A stretch of DNA of 64,000 nt. Source: Kitasatospora sp. A2-31 (GTDB lineage: Bacteria > Actinomycetota > Actinomycetes > Streptomycetales > Streptomycetaceae). How positions within the stretch are numbered: position 1 is the first letter of the stretch; every line of letters begins with the position of its first letter. The stretch lies in NCBI RefSeq assembly GCF_022288725.1, contig NZ_JAKNTA010000005.1, positions 668,973 to 732,972 of the forward strand, in the 5' to 3' direction. The position numbers and the translations under genes are program-made. Of this stretch, positions 33,654 to 41,664 are shown piece by piece. Below the pieces are notes generated by a model. It saw nothing but the letters and a program-made list of their open reading frames with translations. It was not told where the DNA came from and did no database searches.

Positions 33654-35426
33654 ATGCCGCTCAAGACCCTGCCGCTGGCCGATCCCGGCGGTCCCGATCT
33701 GTCCTCCCCCCTCGCCTTCCTGCGCTGGCTCCAGCGCAGCCAGCGCCGCGGCCAGGTGCTGGCCACCTGTTGGTCCGTCCTGGAGATGGGCTGCCAGGCG
33801 GCCCTCCCGGTCCCGCTCGGCAGGGGCGTCCAGGCCGCCGTCGACGGTGACGCCGCCGGCATCTGGCGGGCCGGTGGCCTCGCCCTGGCCCTCGCCGTCG
33901 TCGCGGCGCTCGGCACCGTCCTGCTGCACCGCCAGGCGGTGTGGAACTGGATCCACGCCGCCACCCAGGTCCGCCAGCTGGTCGCGCGTCAGGCCTCCCG
34001 ACTGGGCAGCGGGCTCGCCCGGCGGATCGCCACCGGCGAGATCGTCGCGGTCGGCAGCGGCGACGTCGAGAAGATCGGCTGGTACGTCGAGCTGGTCGCC
34101 CGGGTCCGCGGTGCGGTGGTCGTCTGGCTCGCTGTCAGCGGCGCCGTCCTGGTCACCGAGCCGCTGCTCGGCCTCGCCGTGCTGCTCGGGGTGCCGGTGC
34201 TGGCCGCCGCCGTCTGGCCGCTGCTGGGCCCGTTCGAGCGGCGTTACTCGGAGCAGCGCGCACTGGGCGGCAAGGCCACCGAGCTGGCCGCCGACACCGT
34301 GGCGGGGCTCCGGGTGCTGCGCGGCATCGGCGGCGAGGAGCTGTTCCTCGACCGCTACCGGGCCGCCTCCCAGAAGGTCCGTGCCGCCGCCGTCCGGTCG
34401 GCCCGCGTCTGGTCCCTGATGCAGGCCCAGCAGATCCTGCTGCCCGGCCTGTTCGTGGTCGGCGTCAGCTGGTACGGGGCCCACCTGGCGGCCTCCGGCC
34501 GGATCGGAGTCGGGACCCTGGTCGCCGTCTACGGCGCCACGGCCTTCCTGGCCTCGCCGCTGCGCATCCTCGGGGAGGCCGCGCACGCCTGGAGCGTCGC
34601 CCGGGTCTCCGCCGGCCGGGCTGTCCGGGTGCTCTCGCTCAGCCGGACCACCGCCACCGCCGAGGCGCGGCTCTCCGGGCCCGGCCAGTCCGACCTGTAC
34701 GACCCGGCCACCGGGCTCACCGCCCGGGCCGGCGAGCTCACCGCGGTGGTCTGCGGCGATCCGGACTTCGCCGGGGCGCTCGCCGAGCGGCTCGGCGGGC
34801 ATGTCCCGCTGGCCGAGGGCGAGGAGCCGCAGCCCTCGGTCCGGCTCGGGGGTACCGAGCTGGACGCCGTCCCGCTGGCCGAGGCGCGCGCGGCCGTCCT
34901 GGTCCACGACAAGGAGCCGGTGCTGCTCTCCGGCACCCTGGCCGCATTGCTGGACATCCCCGCCTCGGGCCGGGTCGCGCCGGCCGAGGCCCTGGCCGCC
35001 GCCCGGGCGGAGGACGTCCTGGACGCCCTGGTGGACGGCTCGCCCGACTGCGGTGGGGACGCGATGCACGCCGGTATCACCGAGCGCGGGCGATCGCTCT
35101 CCGGTGGCCAGCGCCAGCGGCTGGCACTGGCCCGCTCGTTGCTGGCGGACCCGCCGGTGCTCGTCCTGGACGAGCCCACCAGTGCGGTGGACGCCCACAC
35201 CGAGTCGCGGATCGCGGCCGGGCTCCGCAAGAACCGGGAGGGCCGCACCACCGTGGTGTTCGCCACCAGCCCGCTGCTGCTCGACCGGGCGGACCGGGTG
35301 GTGCTGGTCCAGGACGGCCGGGCCGTCGCGGCCGGTCGCCACCGCGAACTGATGCACACCGAGCCGGTGTACCGCGCCGTGGTCACCCGCGACGAGGAGC
35401 CGGCCCGGGTCGGGGAGGGCGTGTGA
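33654..35426 (+). CDS. ABC exporter half-transporter A (degenerate Walker A)
   Basis: A 590-aa protein with an N-terminal six-helix exporter membrane domain and a C-terminal ATPase domain. The ATPase has an intact signature LSGGQRQRLALARSLL and Walker B VLVLDEPTS, but the position expected for Walker A reads ELTAVVCGDPDFAGALAERL: the glycines and the ATP-binding Lys-Ser/Thr are gone. The ATG at 33654 follows GGAG at about 5 nt. A 46-nt gap leads to its partner, which has the opposite defect, so the two should form a heterodimer with one working ATP site. The substrate is unknown. Confidence 0.87.
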   Translation: MPLKTLPLADPGGPDLSSPLAFLRWLQRSQRRGQVLATCWSVLEMGCQAALPVPLGRGVQAAVDGDAAGIWRAGGLALALAVVAALGTVLLHRQAVWNWIHAATQVRQLVARQASRLGSGLARRIATGEIVAVGSGDVEKIGWYVELVARVRGAVVVWLAVSGAVLVTEPLLGLAVLLGVPVLAAAVWPLLGPFERRYSEQRALGGKATELAADTVAGLRVLRGIGGEELFLDRYRAASQKVRAAAVRSARVWSLMQAQQILLPGLFVVGVSWYGAHLAASGRIGVGTLVAVYGATAFLASPLRILGEAAHAWSVARVSAGRAVRVLSLSRTTATAEARLSGPGQSDLYDPATGLTARAGELTAVVCGDPDFAGALAERLGGHVPLAEGEEPQPSVRLGGTELDAVPLAEARAAVLVHDKEPVLLSGTLAALLDIPASGRVAPAEALAAARAEDVLDALVDGSPDCGGDAMHAGITERGRSLSGGQRQRLALARSLLADPPVLVLDEPTSAVDAHTESRIAAGLRKNREGRTTVVFATSPLLLDRADRVVLVQDGRAVAAGRHRELMHTEPVYRAVVTRDEEPARVGEGV

Positions 35427-35472
35427 CCGCCCGAGCCGCGTACCGGACGACCAACCCGCTGAGGAGCCGCAC

Positions 35473-37245
35473 ATGAAGCCCCCCGTCCAACGGGAACAGG
35501 GGCCGGCCACCACCCTCCCGGTCGGCTCTCCGACCGCCGTCCGCGCCTACCTCCGGCTGCTCGCCCGGCGCCACCGGGCCGGCTTCTCCTCGGTGGTGCT
35601 GCTGCACTCGGTGGCCACCGTCGCCGGACTGGTCGGGCCGTGGGTGCTCGGCACCCTGGTCGAGTCACTCGCCACCGGCACCGCCGAGTCGACCATCGCG
35701 GTCGCGGTCGGCTGGTACCTGCTGGCGCTGGTGGTGCAGTCCGCGTTCACCTGGTGGTCGCGCCTGCGCGGCAGCATCCTCGGCGAGCGGGTGCTGGCCG
35801 ACCTCCGCGAGGACTTCCTGGTCCGCTCGGTGGCGCTGCCGACCGGCGTCCTGGAGCGGGCCGGCACGGGGGACCTGGTCTCCCGGGGCACCACCGACAT
35901 CGACCGGCTCGACAAGTCGGTCCGCGAGGCGGTGCCCGAGCTGGCCGTCGCCGTGGTGTCGCTGCTGCTGGTCATGGGCGCCCTGGTGCTCACCTCGCCG
36001 CTGCTGGCGCTCACCGCACTGATCGGCCTGCCGCTGCTGCTGGCCTCCTCGCGCTGGTACTTCCGGCGGGCCCCGCAGTCCTACCGCAACGAGTCGGCCG
36101 GCTACGCCGCGGTGAACACCGTGCTGGCCGAGACCGTCGACGCCGGGCGGACGGTCGAGGCACTGCGCCTGGGCGACGAACGGGTCCGGCTGACCGACCG
36201 CAAGCTGGGCGAGTGGCTCGCCTGGGAGCGGTACACCCTCTGGCTGCGGTCGGTCTGGTTCCCGACCATCGACGCGGTCTACACCCTGGCCGTGCTCGGC
36301 ACCCTGGTGCTCGGCGGCCTGTTCACCCTGCGGGGCTGGATCTCGGTCGGCCAGCTGACCACGGGGGTGCTCTACGCCCAGGCGCTCACCGCGCCGGTCG
36401 ACCTGATCCTGCGCTGGTACGACGAGCTCCAGATCGGGCAGGCCTCGCTGGCCCGGCTGGTCGGGGTCCGCGAGGTGCCCGAACAGGAGACCGACGAGGA
36501 CGCCAGGCCGAGCGGCCGCCGGGTGGAGGCGACGGACGTCCGGTTCGGCTACCGCGAGGGCGCCGACGTGCTGCACGGCATCAGCCTGGACGTCGTCCCG
36601 GGCAGCCGGGTGGCCCTGGTCGGGCCGTCCGGCGCTGGCAAGTCCACCCTCGGCCGACTGCTGGCCGGGATCTACGCCCCCCGCCGCGGCAGCGTCACGC
36701 TGGGCGGCGCCGCGCTGGCCCGGATGCCGGCCGAGCGGGTCCGGGCGCAGGTCGCGCTGGTCAACCAGGAGCACCACGTCTTCGTCGGCACCCTGCGGGA
36801 CAACCTGCGGCTGGCCGCGCCGGAGGCGGACGACACCGAGCTGCGCGGCGCACTCGAGGCGGTGGACGCCGGCGACTGGGTGGACGCGCTGCCGGAGGGC
36901 CTGGACACCGAGGTCGGCTCGGGCGGCTCGGCACTGACCCCGCCACAGGCCCAGCAACTGGCGCTGGCCCGGCTTGTTCTGGCCGATCCGCACACCCTCG
37001 TGCTGGACGAGGCCACCTCGCTGCTGGATCCGCGGGCTGCCCGGCACCTGGAGCGTTCGCTCTCCCGGGTGCTGGAGGGGCGCACGGTGATCGCGATCGC
37101 GCACCGGCTGCACACCGCACACGACGCGGACGTGATCGCCGTGGTCGAGGGCGGCCGGATCAGCGAGTACGGCAGCCATCCCGAGCTGGTGGCGGCGGGC
37201 GGTCCGTACGCGGCGCTCTGGCGGTCCTGGCGCGACGAGCGCTGA
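35473..37245 (+). CDS. ABC exporter half-transporter B (degenerate signature)
   Basis: A 590-aa exporter half-transporter, same length as its partner. The membrane domain is followed by an ATPase domain with intact Walker A (LVGPSGAGKSTLGRLLAG), Q-loop VALVNQEHHVFVGTL, Walker B LVLDEATSLLD with the catalytic Glu and switch His in IAIAHRLH. The signature is lost: ALTPPQAQQLALARL stands where LSGGQ is expected. Its Walker A/B pairs with the partner's LSGGQ. The ATG at 35473 follows GAGGAG. The domain layout fits multidrug- or lipid-type heterodimeric exporters. A hairpin follows the stop. Confidence 0.88.
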   Translation: MKPPVQREQGPATTLPVGSPTAVRAYLRLLARRHRAGFSSVVLLHSVATVAGLVGPWVLGTLVESLATGTAESTIAVAVGWYLLALVVQSAFTWWSRLRGSILGERVLADLREDFLVRSVALPTGVLERAGTGDLVSRGTTDIDRLDKSVREAVPELAVAVVSLLLVMGALVLTSPLLALTALIGLPLLLASSRWYFRRAPQSYRNESAGYAAVNTVLAETVDAGRTVEALRLGDERVRLTDRKLGEWLAWERYTLWLRSVWFPTIDAVYTLAVLGTLVLGGLFTLRGWISVGQLTTGVLYAQALTAPVDLILRWYDELQIGQASLARLVGVREVPEQETDEDARPSGRRVEATDVRFGYREGADVLHGISLDVVPGSRVALVGPSGAGKSTLGRLLAGIYAPRRGSVTLGGAALARMPAERVRAQVALVNQEHHVFVGTLRDNLRLAAPEADDTELRGALEAVDAGDWVDALPEGLDTEVGSGGSALTPPQAQQLALARLVLADPHTLVLDEATSLLDPRAARHLERSLSRVLEGRTVIAIAHRLHTAHDADVIAVVEGGRISEYGSHPELVAAGGPYAALWRSWRDER

Positions 37246-37254
37246 GCCGCCCGG

Positions 37255-37286
37255 GCCGGGGGCGGCTCTCCGGGGCCGCCCCCGGC
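37255..37286 (+). terminator. Terminator after the ABC exporter
   Basis: GCCGGGGGCGGC (37255..37266) pairs with GCCGCCCCCGGC (37275..37286), 9 nt after the stop. Confidence 0.75.
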
Positions 37287-37496
37287 GGGCGTTCTGTCGT
37301 CCCCGGCCGGCCCCGTCGAGCCCTGGGCCGCCCAGACCGGCCGTTAGGCCTGGCCACAGTGGTGCCCCCCGGTGGCGGCCCCCCGGGTGGGCGGCCGCTG
37401 CGGCGCGGTCGGGGGGCCGTGGGGTGGTTGCCCCGTGCGGGCTACTCCCGGGCGCGTAACCGGAGAAATCCGGCGATCCGATCGCAGACTGCGCAT

Positions 37497-37742
37497 GTGA
37501 CCAAGATTTCCAACGGCTCGTCCGGCGGCAAGCGCAGTGAGATCGCTGGCATCCCCACCCGGTACATCGGGATCGGGGCCGTCGTCGTGCTCGCGGTGTG
37601 GTTCCTCTTCGCCAACCTCGACAGTGTCAAGATCCAGTTCTGGGTGTTCACCGTCACCGCTCCGCTCTGGATCGCGCTGCTCGCCACGCTGGTGGCCGGC
37701 GGCGTGCTCGGCTGGCTGCTGAAGGGCCGGCGCGCCAGATGA
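37497..37742 (+). CDS. LapA-domain small membrane protein
   Basis: An 81-aa protein with two membrane helices: YIGIGAVVVLAVWFLFANL and a second from TAPLWIALLATLVAGGVLGWLL, ending in a basic KGRRAR tail. The linking motif ANLDSVKIQFWVFTV is characteristic of the LapA (DUF1049) domain. The role is probably in envelope assembly or shape and is not known in actinomycetes. The start at GTG 37497 lacks a good ribosome site. Confidence 0.75.
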   Translation: MTKISNGSSGGKRSEIAGIPTRYIGIGAVVVLAVWFLFANLDSVKIQFWVFTVTAPLWIALLATLVAGGVLGWLLKGRRAR

Positions 37743-38045
37743 CGCCCGGCCGCCGGCTCGTAGGCCCCGGTTCTACCGCTGACCGAGCTGCGCGGGGTCG
37801 ACAAGCACCTCGGCGATCTGCACGTCCTGCAGGAAGTCCACGGGACCGGTGCCGACCTGCTCCTGCGCATGGGGCCACGCACCGAACCGCCCGCACGGCC
37901 CTCGGCCGCGCCATCAGCATCCTGAGCGGCGTCGTGGGGTGGGTGATCCGGCCGTAAACCATAGGTGCGCACGGGGTCAGGCGGGGCTCCTCCAAAGTCT
38001 GCTTATGATTGCCGCACTGCAGCGGAGCGGACGGGCGGAGGGGCA
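37743..38045. other. Intergenic region with a possible gene scar
   Basis: About 300 nt ahead of the LysR gene. Besides the short ABC-ATPase-like fragment listed separately, no intact gene is seen. The LysR promoter is expected near 37955..38030, where GC content drops. Confidence 0.4.
37779..37838 (+). pseudogene. Fragment resembling an amino-acid ABC ATPase N-terminus
   Basis: Twenty codons read LTELRGVDKHLGDLHVLQEV, which closely resembles the first strand of glutamate/polar amino acid ABC transporter ATPases just before Walker A. Nothing after it matches; the frame continues without a Walker A and stops. It is probably a residue of a deleted gene. Because the match is so short it could be chance. 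Confidence 0.35.
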
Positions 38046-38960
38046 GTGGAGCCGGTATTCGATTCGCGGCACATCAGGACGTTCCACGAGGTCGTCCGGG
38101 CCGGCTCCTACTCGGCGGCCGCCCGCGAACTCGGCTACACGCAGCCCGCCATCACGCAACAGATGAAGGCGCTGGAACGTTCCGTCGGCCTCCCGCTCTT
38201 CACCCGGGCCGGACGCGGACTGCGGCTCACCGAAGCCGGCGAGGCGCTGGCCCGGCATGCCGAACAGATCCTCGGCAGCCTCTCCGCCGCCCAGCAGCAG
38301 CTCGCCGCGCTGGCCCGCCTGCGCGCCGGGCGGGTGCGGGTCTGCGCGTTCCCGAGCGCCAACGCCACGCTGATCCCCGAGGCGATGGCCAGGCTGCTCG
38401 CCGAGCACCCCGGCGTCCGGGTGGAACTGCTGGAGGCCGAGCCGCCCGACTCCGTCCAGCGACTGCTGCGCGGGGAGTGCGACATCGCGCTGGCCTTCCG
38501 CTACCCGGGTGTGGTCACCGAGCTGCCGGACGGCGTGGACGAGATACCCCTGATGGAGGACCTGCTCACGGTCCTGCTACCGGTCGGTCACCCGCTCGGG
38601 CGCCGGCACGCCGTCCGGCTGGCCGACCTCGACGGAGAGCGGTGGATCGCCGGCTGTCCGCGCTGTCGGGCCAACCTGCTGCACGTCTGTGCCGAGGAGG
38701 GCTTCGCACCCGACATCGTCTTCTCCACCGACGACAACCTCGCCGTGCAGAGTCTGGTCGCGGCCGGGGTCGGGATCGCACTGATGCCCGCGCTGGTGCT
38801 CTCCTTCATGTGCCACCGCAAGGTCACCGGGCGGGCGGTCGAACCGCACCTGCGCCGCCAGGTGAGCGCCTACGTGCTCCGCGAGCACCGCCGGATCCCG
38901 GCGACCGCCCTGGTGCTGGACCACCTGCGGTCGGCGGCCGCGGCCCGGGTCGGCTGCTGA
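38046..38960 (+). CDS. LysR-type transcriptional regulator
   Basis: A 304-aa LysR protein. The N-terminal winged helix-turn-helix is clear (FHEVVRAGSYSAAARELGYTQPAITQQMKALERSVG); the C-terminal co-inducer-binding domain follows, with a CPRC pair in ERWIAGCPRCRANLLHVC that could be redox- or thiol-sensitive. The GTG at 38046 has GGAGGGG just upstream. It precedes cysteine dioxygenase and YeiH-type exporter genes in the same direction and probably controls them, as LysR proteins (CmbR/CysB type) often regulate sulfur genes. Confidence 0.88.
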   Translation: MEPVFDSRHIRTFHEVVRAGSYSAAARELGYTQPAITQQMKALERSVGLPLFTRAGRGLRLTEAGEALARHAEQILGSLSAAQQQLAALARLRAGRVRVCAFPSANATLIPEAMARLLAEHPGVRVELLEAEPPDSVQRLLRGECDIALAFRYPGVVTELPDGVDEIPLMEDLLTVLLPVGHPLGRRHAVRLADLDGERWIAGCPRCRANLLHVCAEEGFAPDIVFSTDDNLAVQSLVAAGVGIALMPALVLSFMCHRKVTGRAVEPHLRRQVSAYVLREHRRIPATALVLDHLRSAAAARVGC

Positions 38961-38989
38961 CGCCCGCCGACGCGTGTCGCCGCCCGCCG

Positions 38990-39062
38990 AGGCGCGCCCT
39001 CGCCGGGCCTGCCGGCGCCTGCTCGCGCCTGCCGAGGCCTGCCGGCGCCTGCCGGCGCCGCG
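38990..39062. repeat. Degenerate GCCTGCCGGC repeats
   Basis: Several close copies of GCCTGCCGGCGCC/GCCTGCCGAG-type units lie between the LysR and cysteine dioxygenase genes; they can fold and may act as a terminator. Confidence 0.5.
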
Positions 39063-39139
39063 ATCCATAAGCCGGATTTTGTGACCGGCTAACGAACCAT
39101 CGTTGGACGTGATAGGTGGGGTGCCGCCAACCTGCTGCC

Positions 39140-39706
39140 ATGACACCCTCAGCCACGGTCGGCAGCGGCCGTCTCACCGAGCGTATGACCGCCCTGGTCG
39201 GCGAGGTCCGCGCGGTCGTGGACCGCGGACTGCCGCCCGAGCTCACCGCCTACCTGGTCGGCGAGCGGCTCGCCCCGCACCTGCGCGAGAGCGACCTGCT
39301 CACCGAGGACCAGCGCGAGGGTGACCCGGACCGCTACCGCCAGCACCTGGTGCACGCCGAGCCCGACGGCGGCTTCTCCATCGTCGCCCTGGTCTGGCTC
39401 CCCGGCCAGTACACCCCGATCCACGACCACGTCGCCTGGTGCGTGGCCGGCGTCCACGAGGGCCAGGAGAGCGAGACCCGCTACCGGCTCGTCTCCGACG
39501 GCCGCACCGCCCACCTGGTGGAGACCGAGCACGTGGTCGCCCCGGCCGGCAGCGTCGCCGCCTTCGCCCCGCCCGGCGACATCCACCTCGTCCGCAACAC
39601 GGGCACCACCATCGCCCACTCGATCCACATCTACGGCGCCGACATCTCCCGCCTGGGCACCAGCGTCCGACGCACCTACCGGCTGCCCGCCGACGGCCGG
39701 CGGTGA
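39140..39706 (+). CDS. Cysteine dioxygenase (cupin)
   Basis: A 188-aa single cupin of the bacterial cysteine dioxygenase family, oxidising cysteine to cysteine sulfinate at a non-haem Fe(II). The metal-binding cupin motif is YTPIHDHVAWCVAGVHEG, with a further His in HSIHIYGADI near residue 170. The ATG at 39140 has no ribosome site at normal spacing; a downstream ATG at 39185 is the alternative. An 8-nt gap leads to the YeiH-type exporter, so the two are cotranscribed. Together with the upstream LysR they suggest a cysteine-overflow route ending in sulfite export. Confidence 0.85.
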   Translation: MTPSATVGSGRLTERMTALVGEVRAVVDRGLPPELTAYLVGERLAPHLRESDLLTEDQREGDPDRYRQHLVHAEPDGGFSIVALVWLPGQYTPIHDHVAWCVAGVHEGQESETRYRLVSDGRTAHLVETEHVVAPAGSVAAFAPPGDIHLVRNTGTTIAHSIHIYGADISRLGTSVRRTYRLPADGRR

Positions 39707-39713
39707 GCGCCCG

Positions 39714-40766
39714 GTGGCACTGACCGTCCGGGAGCGGCACGTCCGCACCCGCCTGCTCCCCCCGCTCGGCGGGGACGCCCCCGGCCTGCTGCTCGCCGCC
39801 CTCGGCGTCGCCGCGGCGCTCGCCGTCCACCAGGCCGTCCCCGCCGTGCCCAAGCTCACCGCGGCCGTGGTGCTCGGCGTCGGCGCCGCGCACCTGCCCG
39901 GGCTGCGCCCGGTCGTCCGCGGCGTCGCCCGCCCCGGTCTCTCCACGGCCGGGAAACGGCTGATGCGGATCGGCATCGTCCTGCTCGGCCTCAAGCTCTC
40001 CCTCGGCGACGTGCTCGGGCTCGGCTGGGCCACCGTGGCCATGGTGCTCGCCGTGGTCGCCGCCACCTTCGCGGGCACCTGGTGGCTGGGGCGCCGGCTC
40101 GGCCTGCCCGGCGACCAGCCGCTGCTGGTCGCCACCGGCTACTCGATCTGCGGCGCCTCCGCGATCGGCGCGGTCAGCCAGGCCGCCGGCAGCGACGAGG
40201 AGGACGCCGCCGCCTCCGTCGCCCTGGTCACCCTCTGCGGGACCCTCGCCATCGCCGTCCTCCCCCTGCTCCAGCACCCGCTCGGGCTCGGCGAGGCCGA
40301 GTTCGGCCGCTGGGTCGGTGCCAGCGTGCACGACGTCGGCCAGGTGGTCGCCACCGCACAGACCGGCGGGGCCGGCGCGCTGCGCGAGGCGGTCCTGGTC
40401 AAGCTGATGCGCGTGATGCTGCTGGCGCCGCTGGTCGCCGGCGTCGTGGTCGCGGTGCGCCGCTCGCGGGCCGGCCGGGGCGAAGGCGGGGGCAAGGCCG
40501 CCGCCCGACCGCCGATCGTGCCGCTGTTCGTGGCCGGCTTCCTCGCCATGATCGTGCTGCGCACCACCGGCGTGCTGCCCGACCGGGCGCTCACCCTGGC
40601 CGCGGACGCCCAGGAGCTGCTCCTCGCCGCCGCCCTGTTCGGCCTCGGCAGTGCCGTCCACCTGCCCACCCTGCTGCGCACCGGCGGGCGGATCGCCCTG
40701 CTCGGCCTGGCCTCCTGGGTGATGATCGCCGGAGTCTCCTACGCGGGAGTACTGATCACGACATGA
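39714..40766 (+). CDS. YeiH-family putative sulfate/sulfite exporter
   Basis: A 350-aa membrane protein with about 10 helices. The family signature is recognisable in RIGIVLLGLKLSLGDVL, VATGYSICGASAIGAVS and VGASVHDVGQVVATA. YeiH-type proteins (TauZ group) are proposed to export sulfite or related sulfonates. The GTG at 39714 is 8 nt after the cysteine dioxygenase stop. Given that neighbour, sulfite released from cysteine sulfinate is the likely substrate; this is inference. Confidence 0.82.
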   Translation: MALTVRERHVRTRLLPPLGGDAPGLLLAALGVAAALAVHQAVPAVPKLTAAVVLGVGAAHLPGLRPVVRGVARPGLSTAGKRLMRIGIVLLGLKLSLGDVLGLGWATVAMVLAVVAATFAGTWWLGRRLGLPGDQPLLVATGYSICGASAIGAVSQAAGSDEEDAAASVALVTLCGTLAIAVLPLLQHPLGLGEAEFGRWVGASVHDVGQVVATAQTGGAGALREAVLVKLMRVMLLAPLVAGVVVAVRRSRAGRGEGGGKAAARPPIVPLFVAGFLAMIVLRTTGVLPDRALTLAADAQELLLAAALFGLGSAVHLPTLLRTGGRIALLGLASWVMIAGVSYAGVLITT

Positions 40767-40830
40767 CCGGACCGGGCTCGGCTATTGTCGGGCGGGTAGT
40801 CCGTGCACCCCAGTCTGCAAGGGAACCCGC

Positions 40831-41541
40831 ATGTCCACCGCACTGCCCGAACGGGACGGCTACGACGCCGTCGTCACGCTCGACCGGCGGGAGGGCCCCT
40901 TCGGCGAGGTGGTCCTGCGGCAGCGGGGCCGGCACTTCGAGATCATCGCCAACGGCTGCTTCCTGATGGACACCGCCGACGGCCGCTCCGAGCGGCTGCT
41001 GATCCAGGCCGCGCTGGACGAGCTGGACCGCGCCGGCACGGCGCCGACCCGGCCCTCGGTGCTGATCGGCGGACTCGGCGTCGGCTTCTCCCTGGCGTAC
41101 GCGGCGGCCGAGCCGCGCTGGGGCCGGATCGCCATCGTCGAGCGCGAGACCGCGATCATCGACTGGCACCGGACCGGTCCGCTGGCCGCCTTCTCGGCCG
41201 GTGCGCTGGAGGACGTCCGGGTCGAGGTGCTCCACACCGACCTGCTGGAGTACCTGGCGGCGGCGGACGGCGAGCGCTACCACGCGCTCTGCCTCGACAT
41301 CGACAACGGCCCGGACTGGACGGTCACCGACTCCAACGCCGGGCTCTACGGCGCGGACGGGCTCGCGGTGCTCCGGCACCGGCTGCAGCCCGGCGGGGTG
41401 CTGGCGGTGTGGAGCGCGCAGCCCTCCCCGGCCTTCGAGGAGGCGCTGCGCGCGGCGGGCTTCTCGGACGTGGCCACCCACGAGATCCCGGTCGCCCGCG
41501 GGGTGCCGGACGTCGTCCACCTGGCCCGCCGGGCCGGCTGA
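40831..41541 (+). CDS. Spermidine-synthase-fold protein
   Basis: A 236-aa Rossmann methyltransferase-like protein. It has the nucleotide-binding loop VLIGGLGVGFSLAYAA, the acidic pair VERETAIIDWHR and the LCLDIDNGPDW motif seen in spermine/spermidine synthase-like enzymes. The classic polyamine-site residues cannot be confirmed by eye, so an aminopropyltransferase or a SAM-dependent methyltransferase are both possible. ATG 40831 follows AAGGGAA. It is separated from the sulfur genes by 64 nt and may have its own promoter. Confidence 0.7.
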   Translation: MSTALPERDGYDAVVTLDRREGPFGEVVLRQRGRHFEIIANGCFLMDTADGRSERLLIQAALDELDRAGTAPTRPSVLIGGLGVGFSLAYAAAEPRWGRIAIVERETAIIDWHRTGPLAAFSAGALEDVRVEVLHTDLLEYLAAADGERYHALCLDIDNGPDWTVTDSNAGLYGADGLAVLRHRLQPGGVLAVWSAQPSPAFEEALRAAGFSDVATHEIPVARGVPDVVHLARRAG

Positions 41542-41573
41542 CCCGTCACGCCGCCCAGCCGGGTGTGCGTCCC

Positions 41574-41631
41574 CGCCCGTCCCCGCCCGTCCCTGCCCGG
41601 CCCGCTCGACCGGGACGGGCGGGGACGGGCG
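41574..41631. terminator. Bidirectional terminator, 20-bp perfect stem
   Basis: Positions 41574..41593 and 41612..41631 are exact complements (CGCCCGTCCCCGCCCGTCCC type, itself two copies of a 10-mer), between the convergent spermidine-synthase-like and chitinase genes. Confidence 0.85.
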
Positions 41632-41664
41632 GATCCGAGCGGCCGCCCGAGCGGGCGGTCCGCG

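Noticed and set aside
32172..35513. A very long minus-strand open frame (over 1,100 codons) opposite the aldo/keto reductase upstream region and the ABC exporter
   Set aside because: It is a shadow frame caused by extreme GC bias. The plus strand encodes a recognisable exporter, and the antisense protein is low-complexity Gly/Arg/Pro-rich.
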